64,000 bases of DNA from Deltaproteobacteria bacterium (GCA_005774545.1 VAUL01000001.1:62001-126000), one strand, 5' to 3'. Positions 7,302 to 16,259 are shown, numbered from the stretch's first letter. Numbers and translations are program-made. The notes: a model not told the origin generated them from the sequence alone.

Positions 7302-9374
7302 CTAACCGTGGGCAAAGCCGATACGGGAGATGGGGGTATCGCTCTTCTTCTCGACCTCTTCGCCTAGCAGTTGAATCAGGCCGCTTGGGTCGTCCAGTTC
7401 GCCGAGGACTTCGGCCTTGCGGCGCACAACGGCGAAGTCGCCGGGGGTCAGGTTGCACAGCCTTGTCCCGCTATGGCCGGGCATCTCCTGCCGGAAGAAG
7501 TAGCGGAAGGCCATGGCGACCTGCTCGGGGCGCAGGTAGTCGAAGCAGCACTTGAAGGTGAAGCGGCGCAAGGAGGCCTGGTCGAGGCGATCCTTCATGT
7601 TGGTGGTGCAGGCGAAGGGGAGCGGGTGGCTCTCCATCCAGGTGAGCATCTCGTTGACCTGGCTGATCTCCCAGCTGCGCACGGCCTGCCGGCGATCGCT
7701 GAGCAGCGAATCGGCCTCATCGAAGATCAGGAAGGCTTCCTGGTCGATAGCCTCCTGGAAAGCTTCGGCGATCTGCTTTTCGCTCCCGCCGACGTACTTG
7801 TCGAGCAGATCGGAGGCCCGCTTGATCAGGACAGGCATCTCCATCTGCTCGGCGAGAAAGCGCAGGTACGCCGACTTGCCTGTTCCTGGCGGGCCGTACA
7901 GACAAAGGGAGAAGGCCCGGTTACCGCTGCTGCGCAGGCGCTCCGTCAGCCGGTGCAGGTCGATGTCGGCATGGGTCAGCTCCGGCTGGAACCGGTCGGC
8001 GGATGGCTTCGTCATGGGGCGCCGGCCACGCAGCAGGTGCAGGATCCCCTGGGTGGCGAAGCGGAAGTCCTCGGCCGAGCCATCCACCTGGTGCGTGTAG
8101 CGAGCCGCACTGTCGATGAGGGCCGGCGAGAGGTTGAGCGCCGCGAGCTCCTTGACGTCGTCTGGGGGCAGCTCAATCCGGTTCTTGGACAGCAGTCGCT
8201 GCCAGACGCGCTCACGCTGGCTGGGCGGCGGAACCTTGACCTCGATAACCAGCGACATGCGCCGTACGAATGCGTCGTCGAGGATCGCCGGGTTGTTGAT
8301 CAGCCACAGCGCCGGGACCGGGTTGTTCTCCAGCAGCCGGTTCATGAAGACCTTGGAGAGGGGATTGCCTTTACCGCCCAACATGCGCGCCAGGCTGTTC
8401 CCCTCGAAAAGATCATCCATCTCGTCGAAGAGCAGCAGCGTATCCTGCCGGTAGCGCAGCAGGTTCTGGGAGAGCCGGTAGTAGTTCATGCGCTCCTGAC
8501 GGCTCGGCGCGCCGCCTTCGTCATCGACCTCCCCGATCGGGTAGAGGCGGTAGCCAAGATGCGCCGCCAGCGTCTTGCAGAACTCGGTCTTGCCGGTCCC
8601 CGGTTCCCCCCAGAGCAGGATGTTGACGCCGGTGGCCCGGTCCTGGCTCGCCCGCCGCATCAGAGTGGCGAGACGCTCGCGCACGGCCCCGAGATGGACG
8701 AAGTCATCCCAATCCAAGGTGGGCTTGGCCGGCTCGCCGAGGATCGAGGAGAGCAGCGAGTTGAGGTCGCCGTTGTTGCGGCAGATCGCATTGTACAGCT
8801 GGTCGGGCAGCTGGTAGTGGTCGTCGAGGTCGCTCCCGGTGCGGCCAGGGCGTTGTAGGACCCCGGAGGACATCAATCGACCCTGAGGGCGCAGCGCCTC
8901 GACCAGGGCATCAAGGCCCAGACCGATACAGACGGCGCACGCATCCAGGGTGTTGAGGTGGTTGCGCGTGACCTCATTGAAAAAACCGTTGAAGATCGGG
9001 TGATTGCGGTGGCGCACAACCAGACCGAGAAAGACCCGGTCGGGAGCGTCGAGGTCCAAGTGTTCGCCCAGCATCCGCAGGTTCTGCTCCAGGCTCGACG
9101 GTTCATCATCCTGCAGTTCGACCAAGCGGGCCTGCATCAGCTCCTGCATCAGCTTGCGAAGTTTTTTCAAGCCGGCGCGCGAGGGGTTGCTGCCGCGCCC
9201 GGAGAGGTCTTCCTCCTCGACCAGTTGTTCGATCTCGCCCTGTCGGTCGCCGAGGAGCTGGCGGTTGCTGCCGAGATACTCGTTGATCTCCAGCAGCAGC
9301 CCGGCCTTGTGGCCGTGGAGGTTCAACAGGTTGAGCAGATAATTAAGGATGATGACTTTTTCCGAGTTGACCAT
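7302..9374 (-). CDS. Tandem AAA+ ATPase (Cdc48-like two-ring layout)
   Basis: 690 residues from ATG 9374 (GAGAGGAAA upstream; the longer in-frame start lacks a good site). A helical N-domain of about 220 residues precedes two AAA+ modules. Module 1 has Walker A GEPGTGKT at about 256-263 and Walker B LLLFDEMDD at about 313-321. Module 2 has GPPGTGKS at about 494-501, FLIFDEADS at about 548-556 and KYVGGSEKQ, an aromatic pore-loop-like motif near 526. Both have Arg-finger-like RR pairs. This is the layout of protein-remodelling or unfolding machines. It is the first gene of the leftward operon, 13 bases ahead of the deiminase, and is divergent from the WYL regulator across a 254-base control region with two inverted-repeat sites. 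Likely the motor of the system. Confidence 0.9.
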   Translation of the reverse strand: MVNSEKVIILNYLLNLLNLHGHKAGLLLEINEYLGSNRQLLGDRQGEIEQLVEEEDLSGRGSNPSRAGLKKLRKLMQELMQARLVELQDDEPSSLEQNLRMLGEHLDLDAPDRVFLGLVVRHRNHPIFNGFFNEVTRNHLNTLDACAVCIGLGLDALVEALRPQGRLMSSGVLQRPGRTGSDLDDHYQLPDQLYNAICRNNGDLNSLLSSILGEPAKPTLDWDDFVHLGAVRERLATLMRRASQDRATGVNILLWGEPGTGKTEFCKTLAAHLGYRLYPIGEVDDEGGAPSRQERMNYYRLSQNLLRYRQDTLLLFDEMDDLFEGNSLARMLGGKGNPLSKVFMNRLLENNPVPALWLINNPAILDDAFVRRMSLVIEVKVPPPSQRERVWQRLLSKNRIELPPDDVKELAALNLSPALIDSAARYTHQVDGSAEDFRFATQGILHLLRGRRPMTKPSADRFQPELTHADIDLHRLTERLRSSGNRAFSLCLYGPPGTGKSAYLRFLAEQMEMPVLIKRASDLLDKYVGGSEKQIAEAFQEAIDQEAFLIFDEADSLLSDRRQAVRSWEISQVNEMLTWMESHPLPFACTTNMKDRLDQASLRRFTFKCCFDYLRPEQVAMAFRYFFRQEMPGHSGTRLCNLTPGDFAVVRRKAEVLGELDDPSGLIQLLGEEVEKKSDTPISRIGFAHG

Positions 9375-9497
9375 GGCATTTCCTCTCCAGCTTGCTACCG
9401 GCTTGAGCCGCCGCCTGAGCCGCTTGTAAAACCGGGTGAGACTTTCTCTATGACGGCTCTTCGAATCTTTCATGAGCTAATAGATATCACTGGCTGA

Positions 9498-9512
9498 CGA
9501 CGAACCGTGTCG
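9498..9512. promoter_or_regulatory. Putative WYL operator 1 (CGAC-N7-GTCG)
   Basis: Inverted repeat CGAC gaaccgt GTCG, 124 bases ahead of the AAA+ start codon. It has the same arms and seven-base spacer length as the sites at 9574-9588 and 12197-12211, with a different spacer sequence. It probably serves the leftward operon. Confidence 0.5.
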
Positions 9513-9564
9513 CTTTGCAACCAGAGGTCGGGTAAAATGATCGACAACAAAATTTTCCTCCGCT

Positions 9565-9591
9565 GTCGCTAAGCGACGTATTTCGTCGCCA
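9565..9591. promoter_or_regulatory. Putative WYL operator 2 (overlapping inverted repeats)
   Basis: GTCGCT-a-AGCGAC (9565-9577) overlaps GCGACG-tattt-CGTCGC (9573-9589), so one arm is shared. The core CGACGTATTTCGTCGCCA (9574-9591) is matched at 17 of 18 bases by 12197-12214. It lies just upstream of the WYL gene and next to a TATATG-like -10 region. Autoregulation by the WYL protein encoded at 9629 is the simplest reading. Confidence 0.65.
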
Positions 9592-9628
9592 GACTCTGTT
9601 TTATATGCAGGTAAAGAAAGGAGCGCCC

Positions 9629-10636
9629 ATGAACACGCTCACCCGCCACTGGCACATCCTGCGCATGATTCCTCCCAGGGACAAAATCACCGTCAAGGAC
9701 ATCATGAGCCGGCTAGAGGCCATCGAGCCCGCCTTCGAGACAACCCGCCGCACCATCGAGCGTGACCTGGTCGCCCTGCAGGACAACTTCCCGCTGGAGA
9801 GCGATGGCGCCAAGCCGCAGGGGTGGTTCTGGCGCAAGGGATCTACCGGGCTGGATGTACCGGGGATGGATCTGACCACGGCGCTGACCTTCCGCATGGC
9901 GGAGGAGCATCTCGCGCGTCTACTGCCGAAGAACTGTCTCGCCACCATGAGCCCTCACTTTACTCATGCCCACAAGGTGCTGAAGGAGACGGAGGAGGGT
10001 GCCCTGGCGCACTGGCCGGCCAAGGTCAAGATCGTGCCGCGCACCCAGCCGCTGCTGCCGCCGCAGGTCGAGCCCGTGGTCATGGACGTGGTCTACGAGG
10101 CGCTGTTCCGCAATCGCCGCTTCAAGGGGCTGTATCGCCGGCAGGGGGAAACAGGGAAAGAGTACGAGGTTAGTCCCTTGGGGCTCGTTTACAACGACCC
10201 GATCGTCTACCTGGTCGGGACCTGCTGGGACTACCAGGATGTGCGCCTGCTGGCATTGCATCGCTTTGCCAGCGCCGAACTGCTCGAAGACAAGGCGGTC
10301 AAGCCCCCCAAAGGGTTCGATCTGCAGAAGTACGTTGACAGCGGGGCCCTCGGGTTTTTCCACGAGTCCGGGAAGAAGCTCGCAGTGCAGCTTCTATTCA
10401 CCCCCGAGACGGCCGCGCACTTGCGGGAGAGCCCCCTGTCAGCCAAACAAAAGATGACTGCCCAAGAAGACGGGCGGGTTCTGGTCGAAGCTTCTGTGCC
10501 GGACACCCAGCAGCTGCGCTGGTGGATTCTGGGCTTCGGTGAGCATGTCGAAGTGAATGGGCCGCAAGAGCTGCGGGAAGAAATTTCAGAAAAAATTCGG
10601 CGGCAGGGAATTATGTACGGCGTAAAAGGCTCTTAA
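9629..10636 (+). CDS. WYL-domain transcriptional regulator of the bidirectional cluster
   Basis: 335 residues from ATG 9629 (AAAGGAG at good spacing, preferred over ATG 9605). The N-terminal winged helix (about 1-65, TTRRTIERDL recognition helix) is followed by a WYL domain (about 140-215, with PLGLVYNDPIVYLVG, where Val replaces the usual Trp of the W-Y-L core) and a C-terminal WCX-like domain (about 240-330, LRWWILGFGEHVEV). Related proteins repress defence operons until a ligand is bound. It is divergent from the AAA+ operon and immediately downstream of operator 2. It heads the operon with the next two genes and probably also acts on the site before 12260. Confidence 0.88.
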   Translation: MNTLTRHWHILRMIPPRDKITVKDIMSRLEAIEPAFETTRRTIERDLVALQDNFPLESDGAKPQGWFWRKGSTGLDVPGMDLTTALTFRMAEEHLARLLPKNCLATMSPHFTHAHKVLKETEEGALAHWPAKVKIVPRTQPLLPPQVEPVVMDVVYEALFRNRRFKGLYRRQGETGKEYEVSPLGLVYNDPIVYLVGTCWDYQDVRLLALHRFASAELLEDKAVKPPKGFDLQKYVDSGALGFFHESGKKLAVQLLFTPETAAHLRESPLSAKQKMTAQEDGRVLVEASVPDTQQLRWWILGFGEHVEVNGPQELREEISEKIRRQGIMYGVKGS

Positions 10637-10663
10637 GGGGAAAGTCCCTCAGGAGGTGTCGTC

Positions 10664-11320
10664 ATGGGAACGCATCAGCAAGCGACAGCAGAACAGGATC
10701 TTCGACAGCTGGTCATTACGTTGGGAAATTGGTTCGACGGTTTCGGCAAGTTCGCTACCATCGTTGACGGCAGCTGCAACGATTTTCATTGCGGCCAGAA
10801 GCTGATGATCCAGAAGCTGGCGCGCGAGTCGCACAGGATCGACAAGTTCCTCCGTGATTGGCGCCAGCGGTACCGGCAGGAGGCGGTCCACAAGGTGCAG
10901 CAGCGTCTGTTGACCGAAGGGACCGTTGGGGCAGCGCTCAATGCGTCCTACGATGAGTTCTGGACAGACTACCTTGTCGATGACGAGCAGGAGGTGCTGC
11001 CGGGCGGTTACACGAAGGAGAAGGCGTTCAACCTGTGTCTGTGGGAACCGATCGCGGCACTGTTCGACAGCCCTCACGGCCTTAGCAGGCTCAGCGATGA
11101 TCCCGGCGCGGAACTGCTGAGGGCGGCGGTGAACGACGGGGTGGTGCGGGTCAAGATCGGTGACAGTAAGACGGAGGTGGTGATGGAGGGGCGCATGCCG
11201 AGGCTGATCGATGCGTTTTCGTTGGCCGAGGTATTGGACTCCTATGTAGAATGCGAAATATTGATCGGCGGAATGGTCATGGAGATGAAAGTGGCGCCTG
11301 CCGGTTTTGTAAATCATTGA
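10664..11320 (+). CDS. Hypothetical protein in WYL operon
   Basis: 218 residues from ATG 10664 with CAGGAGGTG upstream, 27 bases after the WYL stop. It is soluble and mixed alpha/beta, with an N-terminal helical part (about 10-110) and a C-terminal beta-rich part (about 150-215). I see no catalytic motif, membrane segment or signal peptide, and recognise no family. Position between a WYL regulator and an HExxH protein, with good Shine-Dalgarno and short gaps, supports it as a real component of the cluster, possibly a substrate adaptor or specificity factor. Function not assigned. Confidence 0.7.
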   Translation: MGTHQQATAEQDLRQLVITLGNWFDGFGKFATIVDGSCNDFHCGQKLMIQKLARESHRIDKFLRDWRQRYRQEAVHKVQQRLLTEGTVGAALNASYDEFWTDYLVDDEQEVLPGGYTKEKAFNLCLWEPIAALFDSPHGLSRLSDDPGAELLRAAVNDGVVRVKIGDSKTEVVMEGRMPRLIDAFSLAEVLDSYVECEILIGGMVMEMKVAPAGFVNH

Positions 11321-11354
11321 TGGACGTACTCATCCACGTGCAAGGAGAAAGCGA

Positions 11355-12128
11355 ATGTTCCTTCTGAATAATGATCTAGAGAAGATCGACGAGCTTGTAA
11401 CCGACATGCTCTCCTCTTGCGACAATCTCGGTTCCGATCCGAATGGAGTCGTCGTCCTGGATCCCGAGAGAATAGAGGCGGACGCCCCGTGGTCTTTTCT
11501 GGAAAGAGCGGGGGACTTTGATGATAGTGAGCCCCCGCCTGAACAGGCTACCAGGCTCCTTGGGCACTATCGCTCCATGCGGAGCCCCGGGGAGATATTC
11601 CTGTACACCAACAATCTCAAGAACTTCTTCTGGGGGCTAGTGAAGCATCATTGGTACCCGTCGGGGGAATCTATCAGAAAATGTGACTTGATCGCCGGAG
11701 CCAGGCTGATCGCGCTGAGCACCTATTATCATGAGCGGTTTCATCACTTTTGCGATGTCATGAAAGTCTTAAGGAGCGATCATAGCTCTAATCGAAATCG
11801 CGAAGAAGCTCTGGCCGTTGCGTTCGAAGTCAGAACGATTCGAGACTTACGGCGCCAGTGGAGCGGGAGCATAGGCAGTCGCAACCTCTCACACCGTCTG
11901 TACGAGATATTGATGGTGGAATCAAATAGGCACACTTCACCAGGCTATTGTGAATGGGAAAAGTACAAGGAGAAGAAAGATTTCTGGACTGCTCTGGTTC
12001 AGTATGTTCCACCACCAAATCATGACTTCTTGCATCGTAGCGGAGTCAGTGTAAGAGGAATCATGCACGGCGTGCTGCACAGTAGCGGGGTTGGGCGCTG
12101 CCCCGTGAATCGGTCACCGTTGATCTGA
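11355..12128 (+). CDS. HExxH putative metallopeptidase
   Basis: 257 residues from ATG 11355 with AAGGAGA upstream. H126-E127-R-F-H130 is a zinc-metallopeptidase HExxH motif followed by a second histidine, and an EEALA stretch (E150/E151) 20 residues later could supply the third metal ligand, as in gluzincin-type peptidases. No signal peptide or membrane span is seen, so it would act in the cytoplasm. The gene is AT-richer than its operon neighbours, which hints at separate origin. Alongside the AAA+ motor encoded divergently, an ATPase-plus-protease partnership is an attractive inference. The C-terminal 40 residues look unstructured and could reflect a drifted end. Confidence 0.6.
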   Translation: MFLLNNDLEKIDELVTDMLSSCDNLGSDPNGVVVLDPERIEADAPWSFLERAGDFDDSEPPPEQATRLLGHYRSMRSPGEIFLYTNNLKNFFWGLVKHHWYPSGESIRKCDLIAGARLIALSTYYHERFHHFCDVMKVLRSDHSSNRNREEALAVAFEVRTIRDLRRQWSGSIGSRNLSHRLYEILMVESNRHTSPGYCEWEKYKEKKDFWTALVQYVPPPNHDFLHRSGVSVRGIMHGVLHSSGVGRCPVNRSPLI

Positions 12129-12183
12129 AGGTGACTGCCGTTCTCGGCCTTATACTGCAGGGCCAATTCATAAAGCATCTTTT

Positions 12184-12214
12184 GTCGCGAACAATACGAC
12201 GTATTTTGTCGCCA
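12184..12214. promoter_or_regulatory. Putative WYL operator 3
   Basis: GTCGC (12184-12188), eight bases, then CGACGTATTTTGTCGCCA (12197-12214), whose CGAC-N7-GTCG core is almost identical to operator 2 (one base differs in 18). It is 46 bases before ATG 12260, with TATCTT (12223-12228) as a possible -10. It defines a second WYL-controlled transcription start for the rightward nuclease genes. Confidence 0.65.
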
Positions 12215-12259
12215 TCATCCGCTATCTTGTAGGCAACAATGAACAAGGAGCATAGCGGA

Positions 12260-12649
12260 ATGATGTATCTCAAGGATTGGAATAACTGCCTGATGGACGC
12301 ATCGGCCATGCGGGCCCGGCCGATGGTGTTCGGTTTCGAGCAAGACGAATTAGAGGCGCTGGCCCGATTCGAACTGGAGGTCGATGTGGAGATCGTCGTC
12401 GCGGAGGACCTGCCGGACCTCATCGCGATCCCCTCCTCGGCCGTGATCGTCAACCGGGAAGCGGCGACCATCGATGTCGTCGAGTTCCTGGATGGGTATT
12501 TCGAGGGCGGTGGCACAGGCCTCTACTTCCTGGCGCAGAGGATGGGGGATGACTGGGCCCTCACTCCATACGAGCGCCTGCACGAACCTGTCACCATGAA
12601 ATTTTCAACTATGCTGAAGCTGCTCGGCTTTCGAGCCGTCGCGCATTGA
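12260..12649 (+). CDS. Hypothetical protein heading the nuclease operon
   Basis: About 129 residues from ATG 12260 (AAGGAG at 12245-12250, nine-base spacing). The in-frame ATG 12239 lacks a ribosome site. It is a small soluble acidic protein with a VDVEIVVAEDLPDLIAIPSSAVIVNRE stretch of alternating strands, no cysteines of note and no known motif. It is the first gene after operator 3 and 9 bases ahead of the DUF2779 gene, which suggests a regulatory or accessory role for the nucleases. I recognise no family. Confidence 0.65.
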   Translation: MMYLKDWNNCLMDASAMRARPMVFGFEQDELEALARFELEVDVEIVVAEDLPDLIAIPSSAVIVNREAATIDVVEFLDGYFEGGGTGLYFLAQRMGDDWALTPYERLHEPVTMKFSTMLKLLGFRAVAH

Positions 12650-12658
12650 GGGGACCCC

Positions 12659-14128
12659 ATGCTGAGTAAGTCATCGTTCGTCAAAGGACTGCAGTGCCAC
12701 AAGCAGTTGTTTATGTACAAGAATCATCCTGAGCTGACTGACCCCGTTGATGCCGCCCAGCAGGCGGTCTTCGATACCGGCCACAACGTGGGAGAGCTGG
12801 CGACGCGCCTGTTCCCCGGCGGTCAGGGCATCCCGCATGAAGAGGTTGACTTCACCCGGCAGGTCGAGTTGACCAAGGAGTGGATCAAGGCCGGCATGAC
12901 GACGATCTACGAGGCGGCGTTCGCGGCCGGCGGGGTCTTTGCGCGTATCGACATCCTGCATCGCGGGCTTGACGGCTGGGAGATCTACGAGGTCAAGAGC
13001 TCGACCAAGGTCAAGGACGTCTACCTGTCCGACATCGCGGTTCAGTACTACGCCCTGGAGAAGGCCGGGCTGAAGGTCAGCCGGGCCTGCCTGGTCACGC
13101 TCAACTCCGACTATCGCCGGCAAGGTGAGCTGGAGATCGACAAGCTCTTCACCATTCACGACTTGACCGAGAGCACCAGGGAGCGGCAGCCGCTCATCGT
13201 CAGCCAGGTTCGGGCGATGGAGGAGATGCTGGCTACAGGGACCATGCCCGAGGTCGATATCAGCCCCCATTGCCACGATCCCTACCGCTGCGCCTTCTTC
13301 GGCACCTGCCACGGCGGCATCCCGCAGCCGTCGGTCTTCGATCTGGCCAACCTTGATAAGCGCAAGGCTTATCGTCTCTACCACGCCGGCTGCGTGACGT
13401 TCGATCAGATTCCTTTGCACGAGGTGGGCTTCCCCCAGCAGGTGCAAATCCAATGCACCCTGGAAAAGTCGAGCCGCATCGACAGGCCGGCTCTTCAGGA
13501 CTTCCTGGCATCGTTGTGGTACCCGCTCTGCTACCTCGACTTTGAGACAACCTACATGGTGGCGGTCCCGATCTTCGACGGCACGGGGCCGTACCAGCAG
13601 GTGCCGTTCCAGTTCTCCCTGCACATCCAGCAGGAACAGGGAGGGCCGGTGGAGCACATCGAGTTTCTCACTGACCCGACCGGCAACCCGCAGGGAGACT
13701 TCCTTGCCAAGCTGGAGCAGAGCATCCCGACGGGGGCCTGCCTGCTCGCCTACAACATGAACTTCGAGAAGGGGCGCCTGACGGAGCTGGGTCGTCAGTT
13801 CCCGGAATACCGGGCGAAGATCTACGAGTGGCAACGCAACATGCGCGACCTCATGGGCCCGTTCAAGGCGCGCGAGGTCTACTCCTGGCAGCAGAACGGC
13901 TCCTACTCCATCAAGGAGGTACTGCCGGCGCTCATCCCGGAGATGAGCTACAAAGACTTGGCGATCGCTGACGGCGGCGCGGCGGCGGCAGCCTACCTGC
14001 GCATGCGGGCCAGTTCCGACGCCGAAGAGATCGCCCGCCTCCGCGAGGGACTCCTTGTGTACTGCAAGCTCGATACGTTCGCCATGGTCGAGCTTCTCAC
14101 CAAGCTGCACGCGTTGGCGGCAGAATAA
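12659..14128 (+). CDS. DUF2779 protein: Fe-S PD-(D/E)xK nuclease with DnaQ-like exonuclease domain
   Basis: 489 residues. The N-terminal half is Cas4/RecB-like: Cys13, then ARIDIL (D98) and EVKSS (E111, K113) with Gln129 as nuclease motifs, then CHDPYRCAFFGTC (C205, C211, C217). The four cysteines match a 4Fe-4S cluster that staples Cas4/AddB-type nucleases. The C-terminal half has YLDFET, a central AYNMNFEKGRL and a final KLDTFAMVEL, the DEDD layout of DnaQ/RNase-T-type 3'-5' exonucleases. This two-domain plan is that of DUF2779. Such proteins are seen in prophage and defence contexts, with no settled function. It is nine bases after the small hypothetical gene and 24 bases before the MBL gene. 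Confidence 0.88.
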   Translation: MLSKSSFVKGLQCHKQLFMYKNHPELTDPVDAAQQAVFDTGHNVGELATRLFPGGQGIPHEEVDFTRQVELTKEWIKAGMTTIYEAAFAAGGVFARIDILHRGLDGWEIYEVKSSTKVKDVYLSDIAVQYYALEKAGLKVSRACLVTLNSDYRRQGELEIDKLFTIHDLTESTRERQPLIVSQVRAMEEMLATGTMPEVDISPHCHDPYRCAFFGTCHGGIPQPSVFDLANLDKRKAYRLYHAGCVTFDQIPLHEVGFPQQVQIQCTLEKSSRIDRPALQDFLASLWYPLCYLDFETTYMVAVPIFDGTGPYQQVPFQFSLHIQQEQGGPVEHIEFLTDPTGNPQGDFLAKLEQSIPTGACLLAYNMNFEKGRLTELGRQFPEYRAKIYEWQRNMRDLMGPFKAREVYSWQQNGSYSIKEVLPALIPEMSYKDLAIADGGAAAAAYLRMRASSDAEEIARLREGLLVYCKLDTFAMVELLTKLHALAAE

Positions 14129-14152
14129 TCATGGCGGAAGAGGAAAGAGAAA

Positions 14153-15397
14153 TTGGAAGATAATCGAGTAAAAATTACCATCCACCGGGGAACCCATGAG
14201 ATCGGCGGGACCTGCGTGCAAATCACCGCCGGGGATCGTTCGATCCTGCTGGATGCCGGAGCACCCCTGGGCCAGAGCACGAGTCTCGTAGACCTGGCCC
14301 GCCTGGACTTTTCGGACCTGTTCATCAGCCACCCCCACCAAGACCATTACGGGCTGATCGACAGCGTTGCCCCCCATCAGACCGTGCATATTGGCCAGAT
14401 GGGGAGGCAGCTGATCGACACGACTAAGATCTTCCTGGGGGGCAAGCCGCTGGACAAGGCCTTCAGCTACCTTAAGAACCGCGAATGGGTCGTGCTGAAC
14501 GATTCGTTCAAGGTCATGCCCTACCTGATGGATCATTCCTGCGTGGACGCCTTCGGCTTCCTGGTCGAGGTGCAGGGCAAGAAGATCTACTACAGCGGCG
14601 ACTTCCGGGCGCATGGTCGTCGCGACAAGGCCTTCAAGTGGTTCCTGGCGGACCCGCCGAAGGAAGTGGACGTCCTGCTGATGGAAGGGACCATGATGGG
14701 GCGGGACAACCATGAAACGCCCAGCGAGAAGGCCGTTGAGGACAAGATGCTCGTCGTCCTGCGGGAAGAGCCGGGGGCCTGCTTCCTGGTTTCCTCCGGG
14801 CAGCACGTCGACCGGCTGTGCGCGGCGTTCCGGGCTTGCCTACGGTCGGGGCGTACCCTGGTTCTCGACATGTACACGGCGTTCGTGCTGAGGGTTGTCT
14901 CCAGGCAGATGCGCAGCGTCCCGGACATCAACGCCACGGATCGGATCAGGGTGCTGGTCGATGGGAAGACAGCCGGCGGGCACTACGAGAGGATCAAGGG
15001 GAACCAGGAGTTTTTCGCCGGTTTCGTTAAGGACGTTTTCGCCAAGGGAACCCAGATCAAGCTCGACGAGCTGCTGGCTGAACCATCGAAGTACCTCGTC
15101 AAGGTCAGCAAACCTATGAGAATAATCGAGAGACTTGATCGTTGCAGCGTGATCTACTCGCTGTGGTCAGGATACTTGGAGGAGGTGGAGAATCAGGAGC
15201 TGCTGCACAGTCCAAAGGTTCGCTTCCATGAGATTCACACCAGCGGGCATGCGACCCGCGATGATCTAAAGAAATTTGCCAACGCAGTGAAACCTAAGAA
15301 ATTAGTTGCCATACATACGGAGTATCCAGCAGATTACACAAAGATTTTTGCTGGGCACATCGAGCCTTTGGCTGACGGTCAACCCTTAATTATATAA
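14153..15397 (+). CDS. RNase J-like metallo-beta-lactamase fold hydrolase
   Basis: 414 residues from TTG 14153, with GAGGAAAGAG just upstream; the nearer ATG (14131) is out of frame. Motifs are SHPHQDHYGL (HxHxDH), MDHSCVDAFGF, YYSGDFRAHG and a late HTSGHATRDDL, as in beta-CASP metallo-beta-lactamase nucleases (RNase J, CPSF73). It is shorter than RNase J (about 550) because it lacks the usual C-terminal dimerisation region. Family members cut RNA or DNA with two zinc ions. It follows DUF2779 by 24 bases in the same operon, which makes an RNA- or DNA-processing partner likely. Substrate not predicted. Confidence 0.82.
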   Translation: MEDNRVKITIHRGTHEIGGTCVQITAGDRSILLDAGAPLGQSTSLVDLARLDFSDLFISHPHQDHYGLIDSVAPHQTVHIGQMGRQLIDTTKIFLGGKPLDKAFSYLKNREWVVLNDSFKVMPYLMDHSCVDAFGFLVEVQGKKIYYSGDFRAHGRRDKAFKWFLADPPKEVDVLLMEGTMMGRDNHETPSEKAVEDKMLVVLREEPGACFLVSSGQHVDRLCAAFRACLRSGRTLVLDMYTAFVLRVVSRQMRSVPDINATDRIRVLVDGKTAGGHYERIKGNQEFFAGFVKDVFAKGTQIKLDELLAEPSKYLVKVSKPMRIIERLDRCSVIYSLWSGYLEEVENQELLHSPKVRFHEIHTSGHATRDDLKKFANAVKPKKLVAIHTEYPADYTKIFAGHIEPLADGQPLII

Positions 15398-15434
15398 GCA
15401 GAGTCCAATGACTTTGAAAAAGGAGGATTGAACT

Positions 15435-16259
15435 TTGTCCCTCGATAAATTTGAACTAGCGCGAGAACTGAACCATAAGTTTGAGACCACCCTTCGTACA
15501 AAGAAATTGCACTTCCGGGGGAATTTCGACTCGTTTTCGTTGATTTCTCTGGCCAAGGAAACACCTGAAGAGGGTATATCTGATTTAAAAACTCCAGAAG
15601 ATGCCGATTGGGCGCTTAATGAGATAGACTCTGTGCTCACTCTGAAAAGAGAAAGGAAGCAACCTGGAGAGAAAAATCTTTCGAAAAATACCCCGGAAAA
15701 AGAGTTACAGGCTGGCATTATTCACAGTGCATTGCTTGCGGGGGGATGGCTACCTTTTAACGGACTTGAGGGAGTTGGGCAGATCAGATTCGTCACCTCT
15801 GAGTTGGTCTTATCCTTGGAGGATAAAGACTTCTGTCATGTCAATGAGAACCTCGGGTTTTTACGGAAGCCATTCTCACAAAGAGACATCCGCAATGATA
15901 TTCTCGGCCTCGATGAAGAGGGGAACCTCGTTGTCGTAGAACTGAAATCGGTAAGGCTTTTGAGTGAACTTCTTGAACAAGTGTTCATTTTTAGCTCACT
16001 GCTTACCCGGCCCCCACATCGTGAAAACATTGCCCAGGTGGTTGCGACGCAGACAGGACAGTTATGGAAAACCGGGCAAATCAGAAAGATGATTGTTTGG
16101 CCACATTCAAGTAAACCAGCAAAGCGGACGCTCTCCAAGCTCGGTGAGATGGTAGAAAAAATCATTGTAATAGGTTACGAAGCTGTAAATGGGGCAGATG
16201 GCGGTACTCCCAAATACGATTCCGATGACCTGATTAAGTTCCACGTTGAGCAAGTCTGA
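15435..16259 (+). CDS. PD-(D/E)xK nuclease-like protein (NucS-type layout)
   Basis: 274 residues from TTG 15435 with AAAAGGAGGA upstream. The C-terminal domain has E90 in PEKELQAGI, D155 in RNDILGLD and E169-L-K171 in VVVELKSV, the spacing of EndoMS/NucS-type and other RecB-family nucleases. The N-terminal 85 residues are charged and unassigned. The gene is visibly AT-richer than the MBL gene before it and shares this with the Mrr gene after it, with which it overlaps by 14 bases, so these two were probably acquired together as a pair. Likely DNA cleavage or binding. Not a named family. Confidence 0.65.
   Translation: MSLDKFELARELNHKFETTLRTKKLHFRGNFDSFSLISLAKETPEEGISDLKTPEDADWALNEIDSVLTLKRERKQPGEKNLSKNTPEKELQAGIIHSALLAGGWLPFNGLEGVGQIRFVTSELVLSLEDKDFCHVNENLGFLRKPFSQRDIRNDILGLDEEGNLVVVELKSVRLLSELLEQVFIFSSLLTRPPHRENIAQVVATQTGQLWKTGQIRKMIVWPHSSKPAKRTLSKLGEMVEKIIVIGYEAVNGADGGTPKYDSDDLIKFHVEQV

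Noticed and set aside
7371-8858. 495-residue frame opposite the AAA+ ATPase gene
   Set aside because: Shadow; both Walker motifs lie on the minus strand and the frame has no recognisable domain.
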